From Natronospirillum operosum (GTDB taxonomy: Bacteria; Pseudomonadota; Gammaproteobacteria; Pseudomonadales; Natronospirillaceae), in contig NZ_SRMF01000012.1 of the NCBI RefSeq assembly GCF_004768465.1, positions 30,535 to 94,534 on the forward strand: a DNA stretch of 64,000 bases, written 5' to 3'. The notes under the pieces are model-generated. The model ran no database searches, was not told the origin of the DNA, and saw only the letters and a program-made list of their open reading frames with translations. The position numbers were made by a program, and so were the translations under genes. Every line of letters starts with the position of its first letter. Position 1 is the stretch's first letter. Below, piece after piece: positions 32,786 through 41,111 of this stretch.

Positions 32786-34126
32786 ATGCAATTCGACATT
32801 CCTCAGGACTCTCCCGTTCGGCGCTCCGACTTCGTGTTCGGCGTGGCCACCGCCGCCTTCCAGGTAGAGGGTCATCGTTATGCAGATGGACGGACCGATT
32901 CCATCTGGGACACCTTCTGCGAGCAACCGGGCCGCGTGCTGAATGGTGACAACGGAGAGCCGGCGTGTGACCACTACGAACGCTGGGAAGAAGACCTGGA
33001 CATGATGCAGGCCATGGGCGTGGATGCGTATCGCTTCTCCATTGCCTGGCCGCGCATCGTTCCGGCACCGGGAGTCATCAACGAGGCCGGTCTGGCGTTC
33101 TATGAACAGCTCGTGGACGGGATGATCGCCCGTGGTATACGACCGGTGGCGACGCTGTATCACTGGGACCTGCCACAGTATCTGGATGACCAGGGTGGCT
33201 GGCTGAGTCGCAGTACCGCTGAAGCCTTTGCCGACTACGCAGAGGTCGTGGTCAGGCGCCTGGGGGATCGAGTCACCCACTGGGCCACCTTCAACGAACC
33301 TTTCTGCAGTGCCTTTCTGGGCTACGAGGTCGGCAACCACGCACCCGGCCATCAGCGCGCTGACTGGGCCTTCGCCGCCGCACACAATCTGCTGCTCGCC
33401 CACGGTCTGGCCCTGCCCCGCATGCGGGCTGCAGCCCCGAACAGTGCACATGGCATCGTGCTGAACTTCACCCCGTCCTATGCCGCCACGGACAAGCCAG
33501 CTGATGTGCAGGCGGCTAGGGCACGCGACACCATCGAAGTGCACTGGTTCATCGCGCCGCTGCTGGAAGGCCGCTACCCGGATGAATATTTTGACCGGCA
33601 TCCGGAACATGCACCAACCATCGAGCCGGGCGACATGGAACTGATCCGGCAGCCGCTGGATTTCATCGGGGTCAACTTCTATACCCGCCATGTGGTCCGC
33701 GCCGGTGGCGATGGCCCGGAGACGGTACCGCAGCCTGACCGGGAGCATACCCACATCGGCTGGGAGGTATATCCGCGCGCGCTGACCGAACTGCTGATTC
33801 AGCTACGCCGCGACTACCCCGCGCTGCCGCCGCTCTATATCACCGAAAACGGCATGGCCGGTGACGACCATCTGGAGAACGGTGCCGTGCACGACCCGCA
33901 GCGGGTCAGCTACTACGAGCGTCATATTGCCGCTGTCGGCGATGCCATGGCCGATGGGGTGGATGTGCGAGGCTATTTTGCCTGGAGTCTGATGGACAAT
34001 TTCGAGTGGGCCTTTGGCTACAGCCAGCGCTTCGGGCTGATCTATGTGGACTACCAGACCCAGGAGCGCACGCTCAAGTCGAGCGCGCATGCCTACAGCG
34101 ACTGGCTGCGCACCCGCCACGAGTAA
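32786..34126 (+). CDS. GH1 beta-glucosidase, cytoplasmic
   Basis: This 446-residue enzyme has no signal peptide. It contains FVFGVATAAFQVEG (about 17-30), the acid/base motif HWATFNEPFC (Glu about 172), the nucleophile motif YITENGM (Glu about 353) and the substrate-binding GYFAWSLMDNFEWAFGYSQRFGLIYVD. It retains beta-glycosides by double displacement and would split imported cellobiose or cellodextrins to glucose. It is the last enzyme gene of the transporter operon (21 bp after the permease). The ATG has AAGGA upstream. Confidence 0.95.
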   Translation: MQFDIPQDSPVRRSDFVFGVATAAFQVEGHRYADGRTDSIWDTFCEQPGRVLNGDNGEPACDHYERWEEDLDMMQAMGVDAYRFSIAWPRIVPAPGVINEAGLAFYEQLVDGMIARGIRPVATLYHWDLPQYLDDQGGWLSRSTAEAFADYAEVVVRRLGDRVTHWATFNEPFCSAFLGYEVGNHAPGHQRADWAFAAAHNLLLAHGLALPRMRAAAPNSAHGIVLNFTPSYAATDKPADVQAARARDTIEVHWFIAPLLEGRYPDEYFDRHPEHAPTIEPGDMELIRQPLDFIGVNFYTRHVVRAGGDGPETVPQPDREHTHIGWEVYPRALTELLIQLRRDYPALPPLYITENGMAGDDHLENGAVHDPQRVSYYERHIAAVGDAMADGVDVRGYFAWSLMDNFEWAFGYSQRFGLIYVDYQTQERTLKSSAHAYSDWLRTRHE

Positions 34127-34199
34127 AGGACAGACTGGCAAACGGCGACAATTTCGGTTAAACAGGGCGCTGATGCCAAGACCCTGAGGAAGACTGCAG

Positions 34200-35429
34200 A
34201 TGACCCGATGCCTGCTGCGCCTGCTGTTTTGCCTGACCCTGTCCAGCGGACTGATGGCGCAACCCTGGAGCAATCTGTCGCTGTATGAGCATGAACAGGA
34301 CGACTGGCGGCTGTGGGAAGACCCGACCATGAATCAGGCGGGTGATATCACCCGCCTGTCCTATCAGGGCTGGACCAGTCTGAGCGATTACCTGCGCCAG
34401 ACCCACTTTGCCGGTGACGACATTTCGCCTCTGGTGCTGGATGTGGGCCTCTGGATCTTCGTGCTGCCGCATCCGGCCATCTGGATGCGCAATGAATGGC
34501 AGCGTGATCTGCTGCGTGGCGGTGACCTGAATGCACGCAGCAACGCATCCTTCCTGTGGTCCGACAGCGAGCAGCATGAAACCTATGTTTACGGCCCCAC
34601 CGATGCCGAACTGACCGAGTTCCGGCAGGGCAGCCCCGGGCAGTATGCCCGCCTGGGCAGTGTGCGCTACGAGGCCACACAGCAACTGGTCGGCGAGCTG
34701 AGCGAAGCCAGCTTTTTCAACTACCGGGTGCCACGCTATCGCTTTGCCAAGGCCTATCTGACCCTGCAGGACACGCTCAGCCTGTATCGCTGTCGCAACA
34801 GTGACTATGACCTGCCCGGCGGCGAAGCGGAAAGCCGCCAGGACATCACCGGCCATGACTGCCTGCACTGGGTGAACGCGCTGCACAGCGATGCGGGTGA
34901 TCCGCACCAGCGCTACGTGGCCCATGACGACCTGTCCGACGACGCGCAGGAGTATCTGGACAGTGCCTTCTGGTTCAGCCTGCTCAACTTTATCGATACA
35001 CAGTATTTCGACGAACAGAACAACGGCGAAGCCAATCGGCTGAGCTTTCAGCCCACACCCTTCGGGCGGGCGTTCGGCTGGCATCACCTGCGCTGGCATG
35101 AAGGCATGCAGGTGGGCTGGGATCTGTACTGGCTGCAGAACGACGAGCAGAATCTGCCGGCGGGCCGCCTGAGCCTGCTGGAGTACCCGCTTGGCAGCGG
35201 CGCCTTCAACGGGCGTCTGGCAGGCTGGCGCCAACCGGAGGATCTCGCGTTCAGAAGTTCCGGGGCCGACAATGGCTGGGCCATCGAAATGGGCTACAGC
35301 CATACCGTCATGCAACGCCTGCGCCTGCAGGGCGACTGGTATTACAAGTCGGACGGCTGGTATCCCGGTGTGCGCCATCTGGATGAAGGCGTCGGCTGGC
35401 GCCTCGGTGTGGACGTGCGCCTGTTCTGA
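34200..35429 (+). CDS. Secreted hypothetical protein, possibly outer-membrane
   Basis: This 409-residue protein starts after GAGGAAG with a signal peptide (TRCLLRLLFCLTLSSGLMAQ). The mature chain is rich in Trp, Tyr and Asp. It has alternating strand-like segments near the C-terminus (LRLQGDWYYKSDGWYPGVRH) and ends in GVDVRLF, a terminal Phe typical of outer-membrane barrels. I recognise no family. It follows the GH1 gene by 73 bp in the glucan locus and might be a porin or surface protein for oligosaccharides, but that is a guess from position. Confidence 0.7.
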   Translation: MTRCLLRLLFCLTLSSGLMAQPWSNLSLYEHEQDDWRLWEDPTMNQAGDITRLSYQGWTSLSDYLRQTHFAGDDISPLVLDVGLWIFVLPHPAIWMRNEWQRDLLRGGDLNARSNASFLWSDSEQHETYVYGPTDAELTEFRQGSPGQYARLGSVRYEATQQLVGELSEASFFNYRVPRYRFAKAYLTLQDTLSLYRCRNSDYDLPGGEAESRQDITGHDCLHWVNALHSDAGDPHQRYVAHDDLSDDAQEYLDSAFWFSLLNFIDTQYFDEQNNGEANRLSFQPTPFGRAFGWHHLRWHEGMQVGWDLYWLQNDEQNLPAGRLSLLEYPLGSGAFNGRLAGWRQPEDLAFRSSGADNGWAIEMGYSHTVMQRLRLQGDWYYKSDGWYPGVRHLDEGVGWRLGVDVRLF

Positions 35430-35438
35430 CGACTGTGG

Positions 35439-36140
35439 TCAGTACAATGTGACGCGATCCGCCCGCATGCTGTAGCCGGCGGTGCCCAGGCCATCTTCCA
35501 CATGAGTGGCCACCTCGAAAGCGCCCTCTATGATCACCGGTTCGTACAGGCTGGGCAGTTCGAACCCGGTCTCATACTCGACATAGACCATCTGATTGGC
35601 TGGCGGCGGCGGGGTATGAATGCAGGCGCCGAAATAGGGCACCAGCAGAAAGCTGTACACCCGGTTGCCGTCGAATTCGATCGGTACGGCAAAGCCGGGC
35701 AGACGCGCCTTGACGCCCTGCAGCTCCTGAGACGACGGCACATCAGCGAGAATGGCTTTCAATTCTGCATACAGTCGCTGCGCTTCGGGGTCGTTGTCAT
35801 CGAGTTCGGCAATGTTGTAGTTCTGCAGATCCAACTCCTGAACCTGGGGCGCCAGGGAAAAGTCCGACGGCACCAGTTCACCCCAGTCCATTTCCACATA
35901 GCCATCGGCACCGGCCGCGCGGCTGCGCTCCGTTACCGGCGAGTCAATCTGGGGCGCTTCGGTACCGACTTCCGGCTCCGCAAACAGCTCGTCATCCGAC
36001 AACTCATCCGGCGAGGTGGCGGTACCGCCTGTGGGGTCAGTGGCCGAGGCGCCGTCATCACCAGAGCAGGCGGCCAGCAACAAGGTACTCAGCAGGATCA
36101 TGGTCAGGCGCGATGCTGTCACACTGGCAAATACTCGCAT
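35439..36140 (-). CDS. DUF3299 lipoprotein
   Basis: This 233-residue protein has a lipoprotein signal (LTMILLSTLLLAAC). A low-complexity Ser/Thr/Asp/Glu linker (about 20-75) leads to the DUF3299 domain, with MDWGELVPSDF, the typical LPGFAVPIEFDGNRVYSFLLVPYFGACIHTPPPPANQMVYV, and a strand-rich end. Its start, after GGAG, is 18 bp past the znuA stop codon, so they are co-transcribed. DUF3299 function is unknown, but the link with zinc genes suggests a periplasmic metal-related role. Confidence 0.88.
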   Translation of the reverse strand: MRVFASVTASRLTMILLSTLLLAACSGDDGASATDPTGGTATSPDELSDDELFAEPEVGTEAPQIDSPVTERSRAAGADGYVEMDWGELVPSDFSLAPQVQELDLQNYNIAELDDNDPEAQRLYAELKAILADVPSSQELQGVKARLPGFAVPIEFDGNRVYSFLLVPYFGACIHTPPPPANQMVYVEYETGFELPSLYEPVIIEGAFEVATHVEDGLGTAGYSMRADRVTLY

Positions 36141-36158
36141 GCGGTTTCTCCGGGCCAA

Positions 36159-37115
36159 TCAGGCACAGCTTGCAAATGAATCCACCAGATCTGTCATCAG
36201 CTGGTGGTAATGATCCGGGCCGGGTTCTATTGCGGCCCCGAGCGCATCCAGGCGCTGAATATCGAGGTCAAGCCCGGAACCGATGGTTGCGACCAGTCGA
36301 TCCGAGTATTGCACCTCCGCAAACAGACAGCCCACCGTATTGTCGGCCATGGCCGAACGCATCTCGTTGATGGTGCGCAGGCCGGGCAACTGCTCCGGGT
36401 TCAGCGTAATGGCCCCGGCGAAGGGCAGGCCGAACCGGCGGTCAAAATACTGGTAGCCGTCATGGAATACCACATAGGCACGCGGCTCTGCGGCATCCAG
36501 ACGCGCCTGCCAGACTGCGGCAGATTCGGTCAGTTGCGCTATGGCTGACTCGGCATTGGCCTGATAGTTCCGTGCATTCGCCGGATCGAGTTCGCTCAAA
36601 TGATCGGCAATATGGGCCAGCGCGCGCTTGGCGTTCTCCGGGTCCAGCCAGAGGTGCGGGTCAGTGCCGCTGCCGTGCCTGGGCAGGGCCTGTTCGGCGC
36701 CCGGAAAGTCGATATCCAGCCCGTGGTCTTCCGACTCTTCCGGCAGCGCAAACAATTCGCCGGCGCGCCTGAACTCATGTCGCACCAGTGCCACGTCGTC
36801 TTCGGTCAGGGTCCACTTGCGGGCGGGTTCAACGCGTCGCATCAGTGCTTCCAGCCCGGTTTCCAGTTGCGGCCCGACCCAGACCACCCAGTCTGCCTGT
36901 TCCACGCGCTGACGCTGCGAGGGTCTGAGTATGGCATTGTGCGGGTCCACCTGGGCCGACAGCAGCAGGTCGGGTTCCCACAGATCACCGCTGACCTGGC
37001 TGACCCAGCTGTGCAGCGGTGCAATGCTGACCGCCACCCGCGGGTGGTCCGCAGCGGCCACCGGGAGGGTCAGCCAGGGCATCAGGAGTATCACCAGAAA
37101 ACAACGAACGCGCAT
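36159..37115 (-). CDS. znuA: Zinc ABC transporter substrate-binding protein
   Basis: This 318-residue cluster A-I binding protein has a signal peptide (MRVRCFLVILLMPWLTLPVAAA). Metal ligands are expected in DPHNAILRPSQRQ (about 57), DPHLWLDPENAKRALAHIADHL (about 152) and VVFHDGYQYFDRRFGL (about 217), and GCLFAEVQYSDRLVATI supplies the C-terminal acidic site. The usual long His-rich loop is short. A Zur-like box lies 28 bp upstream of the start. No znuB or znuC gene is in the window. Confidence 0.93.
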   Translation of the reverse strand: MRVRCFLVILLMPWLTLPVAAADHPRVAVSIAPLHSWVSQVSGDLWEPDLLLSAQVDPHNAILRPSQRQRVEQADWVVWVGPQLETGLEALMRRVEPARKWTLTEDDVALVRHEFRRAGELFALPEESEDHGLDIDFPGAEQALPRHGSGTDPHLWLDPENAKRALAHIADHLSELDPANARNYQANAESAIAQLTESAAVWQARLDAAEPRAYVVFHDGYQYFDRRFGLPFAGAITLNPEQLPGLRTINEMRSAMADNTVGCLFAEVQYSDRLVATIGSGLDLDIQRLDALGAAIEPGPDHYHQLMTDLVDSFASCA

Positions 37116-37142
37116 AACCCCTTCACATCAAAACAGAACACA

Positions 37143-37156
37143 TACGTTATAACGTA
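37143..37156. promoter_or_regulatory. Zur box upstream of znuA
   Basis: TACGTTATAACGTA is a perfect palindrome with the GTTATAAC core expected of gammaproteobacterial Zur sites. It lies between the zur gene end and the znuA start, which fits zinc-dependent repression of znuA. Confidence 0.8.
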
Positions 37157-37198
37157 ACAGAGCCGACTACATTAATGATCTGGCGGCGCCCTGTCGAA

Positions 37199-37624
37199 TC
37201 AGTTTTGGCACTGCTTACAAATACCGCGGATCTCGACTGTGGAATGGGTGACGGCAAAACCTTCGGCCTCGGAGCGCATCAGAATCTGGTCCACAACATG
37301 GTCCAGCAGCACTTCCGTCACGCCGCCGCATTCCTGACAGACCAGGAAGGCCGAATCATGTTTATGCGGGAAATCGTCACAGACCACAAAGGCGTTGCGG
37401 GAATCGATCCGGTGTACCAGGCCCACGCGTTGCAGAAACTCCAGAGCCCGATAGATGGTCGGCGGTTTGGCATGGGGCATGCCTTCCTGCAGCTTGTCGA
37501 GCAACTGGTAAGCGGTCAGGGCCTGACCCTGACGCGCCAGTATCTCGTACACGGCACGGCGGGTGGGAGTGAATTTTTCTCCCCGCTTGCTGCACCATGC
37601 TGATGCTTCGGCAACATCCGCCAT
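37199..37624 (-). CDS. zur: Zinc uptake regulator, Fur family
   Basis: This 141-residue Fur-type repressor has the winged helix at about 10-75 (FTPTRRAVYEILARQGQALTAYQLLDKL, PPTIYRALEFLQRVGLVHRI). The dimer domain carries the structural zinc cysteines C-x2-C in FLVCQECGGV and again in RGICKQC. The start ATG at 37624 has AGGA five bases before it; two ATGs further upstream lack ribosome sites. It is encoded just upstream of znuA on the same strand, with a Zur-like box in between. Confidence 0.93.
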   Translation of the reverse strand: MADVAEASAWCSKRGEKFTPTRRAVYEILARQGQALTAYQLLDKLQEGMPHAKPPTIYRALEFLQRVGLVHRIDSRNAFVVCDDFPHKHDSAFLVCQECGGVTEVLLDHVVDQILMRSEAEGFAVTHSTVEIRGICKQCQN

Positions 37625-37687
37625 ATCGGTCCTGCACCCTGTCCCCATTGAAGATGGCCCCATTATGGCACAAAAGAGGGGCCTGAT

Positions 37688-39283
37688 TCAGGTCGGGTCG
37701 ACATTGCCCGCAGCAAGCATGTGTAAAGCGGACAGTGAGGGCAAAAAGAAATAGTCGCCACCCCGGGTTTCCACAAAACGGGGCAGGCGAGCGCAGAACC
37801 AGGGCGGTTGCGCGCCGCCCGGTATCTTGTAGTGGCCCCCCGGCTGGCCGGGCACTTCGGCGTCATCCAGCGGCTGGTTGCCCACCAGGGGGTCGCGCTC
37901 GTTGCCGAGCCGGAAATCGTTGCCGTAATTGATCCATTTCTGCTGCACGAATTCGAACTGGCGCTTGATACTGGCATTGAGCACCATCAGGATGATGCCG
38001 TGCTCATCGGCATCGGTGGTCTCCGGCGGACTGCTGCCATAGGGCAGACCACGGCGCAGCAGGCGCCGACGATCCGTCAGCGCGGCGGGAGTTCTGAAAG
38101 CACCCTCCTGCCCGTACTCCAGAGCCCCGCGCGGATTGGTGCGGCGGATATGGGCTCCAACCGGGCAACGCCCGCCGGCCAGATCATCGGCGTAATTGAA
38201 TGCCTTGAGACGTTGCTGCTGACAGGCATAGGCCTTGTCCAGGCGCGCTTTTTCCGCCGGCTCCGTGGCCAGGCGGCGCGCTTCCCGCAGACGCTCCAGC
38301 TCGGCCATGAAGGCATCGGCACTGGCCTGATCCGGGCATTCGCTGAGTGGCGCCCCGTTGGGCCAGCGGCCTGCCATGCTGGCGGCCAGTGCATCCGCGC
38401 CGCCGGGAAAATTGCGCCCCATTTCACTCATGTACCGGCGCCAGCTGGCCACGTTCTGGTGCAGCTTGCGGTACACCAGAAAGGTGCCGTTGCGGGTGAG
38501 GATCTGTGGCAAGGCGGACAGCGGGTACTCATCGGCTTCATCCGGATAGCCGAGCACGAACTCGCCGGTCGCCAGTGGCGCCCAGCCAGAGGCATCCCTG
38601 GGGTTGCCGCCGCGCTGCGGCTTGCCCTCGCCGATCACATGCTCCGGCGGCTGACCGCAGCCCTCGAAATAGGGGTCACTGATGCCGTCGACGAAGCCGA
38701 AGTGCTCTCTGGGGACCACCCGCCCCTGTTCGGTCAGTGCCCCTGCCTCCTGCCAGCAGTCATCGCCCGGGCCCCGATGTCCGGTCAGCAGCTCCACACC
38801 GCCGTCGGTAGCCTCTAGGCTGTCCTGCAGCCAGGCGGTCTGGCGCTGCAAGGCGGCCTCGGAGCGGGCATTGATGGACACCCATACATGCACAGCCGGA
38901 CCCTGCCAGATCGGATCCCAGTGCTCGGGCGCCGAGGGTCCGTCATCACCGAGCAGATCACAGCGGCCCCGCATGCCCAAGCGGAACTCCTCCGGCAGCG
39001 CATCCAGCGACTTCTCCGGCACGCCGATGGCTTTCAGCCCCGCGGCGCTGAAAGCCAGGTTCAGCGTCGCCTCCGGCAGGGGTGGTGCGGCACCATACTG
39101 CTGTGCCCGCCGGTCCGGCCAGGGCGCCCCGGTGGTCACGTGCGGCAGCACTGCCTGCAGCCAATGGCGCGCGGCATCACCCGACCGGATACGCAGAAAT
39201 CCGTACCGGGCCAGCGGGTAGCCATAACGGCCATAGGGTTTGACCAGATTGCCCTGAACATCATGCAGATCAATCACCGTCAT
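37688..39283 (-). CDS. DyP-type heme peroxidase
   Basis: This 531-residue enzyme matches the longer DyP class. It has the GxxDG motif HFGFVDGISDPYFEG (about 195-209), the proximal heme histidine in RCPVGAHIRRTNPR (about 365-378), and the late block GIILMVLNASIKRQFEFVQQKWINYGNDF. It oxidises bulky aromatic substrates with peroxide. No secretion signal is visible, so it is cytoplasmic. GGAGG precedes the ATG, which overlaps the upstream gene by 14 bp. The two genes before it are unknown and probably needed with it. Confidence 0.93.
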   Translation of the reverse strand: MTVIDLHDVQGNLVKPYGRYGYPLARYGFLRIRSGDAARHWLQAVLPHVTTGAPWPDRRAQQYGAAPPLPEATLNLAFSAAGLKAIGVPEKSLDALPEEFRLGMRGRCDLLGDDGPSAPEHWDPIWQGPAVHVWVSINARSEAALQRQTAWLQDSLEATDGGVELLTGHRGPGDDCWQEAGALTEQGRVVPREHFGFVDGISDPYFEGCGQPPEHVIGEGKPQRGGNPRDASGWAPLATGEFVLGYPDEADEYPLSALPQILTRNGTFLVYRKLHQNVASWRRYMSEMGRNFPGGADALAASMAGRWPNGAPLSECPDQASADAFMAELERLREARRLATEPAEKARLDKAYACQQQRLKAFNYADDLAGGRCPVGAHIRRTNPRGALEYGQEGAFRTPAALTDRRRLLRRGLPYGSSPPETTDADEHGIILMVLNASIKRQFEFVQQKWINYGNDFRLGNERDPLVGNQPLDDAEVPGQPGGHYKIPGGAQPPWFCARLPRFVETRGGDYFFLPSLSALHMLAAGNVDPT

Positions 39284-39956
39284 CTGTACGCCCTCCTGCA
39301 GGCTGTGCTGTCGGCGCATGGTCCGCCTGTACAGCAGTGGCTTCATGCAGGGTGTCAGCCCCCGGCTGCCAGGTCGGGGCGGTCAGGTTGTCCGGCTGAT
39401 GTTCGGCAGCCCAGGCCACAAAGGCTGCCTGCAACTGCGTATCGGGCAATCCCTGATGCTGCATGACGAAGGCGGTGAACTGCTGACGCAGATAGAGCGC
39501 CTTGAGCTGGGTCATCAGCGGCTCGTCGTTGGAACCATTGAAAAAGTATCCGGTGGGCACCCGACAACGCTCGATATAGTGCCGCCAGCCCTCTGCACTG
39601 CGTACCTGATCAAAGCCCCAGGCATGGGTATAGAGCGCTTGCAGCGTGGACTGCGCATACTGCCATAGGTTGTCCAGCCAGCGGTCGGTCGGCCCGTAAT
39701 GCTGTACCAGCAGGGCCAGGTAGCGGTTGTTCAGATGATCTTCACGGGCACCACCCTGATAACGCACATCATCCAGCAGGTACCAGCGCGCCATATAGGT
39801 ATCCGGCACCGAGGCAAAGGGGCTGCCGGTGCCCTGTGGCAGGCCCTGCAGCAGACGCCGGGCGCTATAGGCGAAGCTTTCACCCGCCGCAGTGACGCCG
39901 CTGCGCAGGGGCGAGAGGACGACCAGAGACCGTGCCTGACCCGATCGATCGCTCAT
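39270..39956 (-). CDS. Hypothetical protein of the DyP operon (middle gene)
   Basis: This 228-residue protein is predicted soluble and rich in aromatic residues. Distinctive stretches are SLVVLSPLRSGVTAAGESFAYSARRLL and ARWYLLDDVRYQGGAREDHLNNRYLALL. The last 40 residues are polar and look disordered. I recognise no family. It overlaps the preceding gene by 4 bp and the DyP peroxidase gene by 14 bp, a coupling that suggests the three act together. Confidence 0.75.
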   Translation of the reverse strand: MSDRSGQARSLVVLSPLRSGVTAAGESFAYSARRLLQGLPQGTGSPFASVPDTYMARWYLLDDVRYQGGAREDHLNNRYLALLVQHYGPTDRWLDNLWQYAQSTLQALYTHAWGFDQVRSAEGWRHYIERCRVPTGYFFNGSNDEPLMTQLKALYLRQQFTAFVMQHQGLPDTQLQAAFVAWAAEHQPDNLTAPTWQPGADTLHEATAVQADHAPTAQPAGGRTDDGD

Positions 39957-40639
39957 GACCCCGACTCCTGTGCAGGCGGCACGGCCGGTTCTGTCTGCTC
40001 AACGCGGCGCCGTTCCACCACCGCCTGGTGCGCCAGTGATACCACCGGACTTTCAGCCACCAGCCCCAGATGCTCCTGCTGCTCGGTAAGCAGGGTACGG
40101 TAGCGCTGACCAAATTCCTGCGCGCTCAGCCGATCGGCGCGGCTGGCCAGTTCACACAGGGCCGGACGCAACCGGCAGGCGGCCTTGACGTCATTGCTGG
40201 TCGCCAGCGGGTAGGCCGAATAATAGTGATGGGTCCAGAACTGATTGTGTTCGATATAGGCATGGAACGGGTTGCGCGGCACCGAGCCGGGGTAACCGAC
40301 ATTGCGCCACCACATCAGATCGAGGCCGGCCGGAATGGCGGACGAAAAAGAGTCCACATACTGTTCCCAGCTACCATTGAAGTTGCTGAAGAACAGATAA
40401 TAGTCGTAGTGCAGATTCTCGGATGGCTGGGCACTGTCCAGCCGGGGCCAGCGACGCCTGGGCAGAATGGCCCAGCCGGCATAGTGAATCAGCGACAGTG
40501 TACGCAGGCCGAGCAGTTTGCTGCGCAGCAGCCGGGTACCCGCAAGCCAGTGAATCAGCCTCGCAAGCCAGCGCTGCCCTGGCTTCAGGGGTGTCACCAC
40601 ATTCATGGCATACGCCTTGCCCGCAATATTCGACATCAT
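39953..40639 (-). CDS. Hypothetical protein of the DyP operon (first gene)
   Basis: This 228-residue protein has a start after AAAGGAG. The N-terminal 70 residues are basic and hydrophobic (HWLAGTRLLRSKLLGLRTLSLIHYAGWAIL), suggesting membrane association. The middle is aromatic and conserved-looking (DYYLFFSNFNGSWEQYVDSF, ATSNDVKAACRLRPALCELA). The C-terminus looks disordered. I do not recognise a family. It leads the operon and overlaps the second gene as ATGA. Confidence 0.75.
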   Translation of the reverse strand: MMSNIAGKAYAMNVVTPLKPGQRWLARLIHWLAGTRLLRSKLLGLRTLSLIHYAGWAILPRRRWPRLDSAQPSENLHYDYYLFFSNFNGSWEQYVDSFSSAIPAGLDLMWWRNVGYPGSVPRNPFHAYIEHNQFWTHHYYSAYPLATSNDVKAACRLRPALCELASRADRLSAQEFGQRYRTLLTEQQEHLGLVAESPVVSLAHQAVVERRRVEQTEPAVPPAQESGS

Positions 40640-40814
40640 GCACTCCTTTGACACCGGGTCGCCGCCACTGCAACCGACCGCTCCGCGGCATCCCTGAAAC
40701 TGTCCCGATGCTTTACCCTAACAAAGCCGCCTGTCGGCATAAAGAACAGCGGGCCAGCTACCCGAAACTCGGTCTGGACTAACAGCGTTAGATCAGTATA
40801 CCCTCAATAGATCG

Positions 40815-40828
40815 ATCGGCTTGCCGAT
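40815..40828. promoter_or_regulatory. Palindrome upstream of the XRE-type gene
   Basis: ATCGGC-TT-GCCGAT is a perfect inverted repeat 37 bp before the start of the small helix-turn-helix gene, and lies in the divergent gap to the DyP operon. It is a reasonable autoregulatory operator, but unproven. Confidence 0.45.
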
Positions 40829-40865
40829 ACGTGTTAGGCGGCCAACATAGAAGAAGACTGATTTC

Positions 40866-41111
40866 ATGGATGACCGGAAAGATCCTACGCCTGTGGATCC
40901 ACCCAAAACCAGCTTTCAGCAGCGCTTGCGCACCCTGATCGGCGAGCGCACTGTCAGTGGCTTTGCTCGCCATGTCGGGCTGAGCGAAAGCCTCGTGCGC
41001 AAGTACCTGCAAGGGTCCGAACCCACGCTGAGCAAAGCCAGACAGATTGCTCGCCGCTGCGATGTCAGTATCGACTGGCTGGCGGGCGATCAGTCAGCGT
41101 CCAGACGCTGA
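40866..41111 (+). CDS. Small XRE-type helix-turn-helix protein
   Basis: This 81-residue protein is essentially one DNA-binding domain: FQQRLRTLIGERTVSGFARHVGLSESLVRKYLQGSEPTLSKARQIARRCDVSIDWLAGD (about 18-76), typical of phage-repressor-like XRE regulators. A disordered 15-residue N-terminus precedes it and there is no sensor domain. It is convergent with the amidotransferase-like gene and overlaps its end by 22 bp. It could regulate the DyP operon or itself. Confidence 0.85.
   Translation: MDDRKDPTPVDPPKTSFQQRLRTLIGERTVSGFARHVGLSESLVRKYLQGSEPTLSKARQIARRCDVSIDWLAGDQSASRR

Noticed and set aside
32591..33754. 387-codon open frame on the minus strand opposite GH1
   Set aside because: Antisense to the GH1 catalytic motifs; composition is shadow-like.
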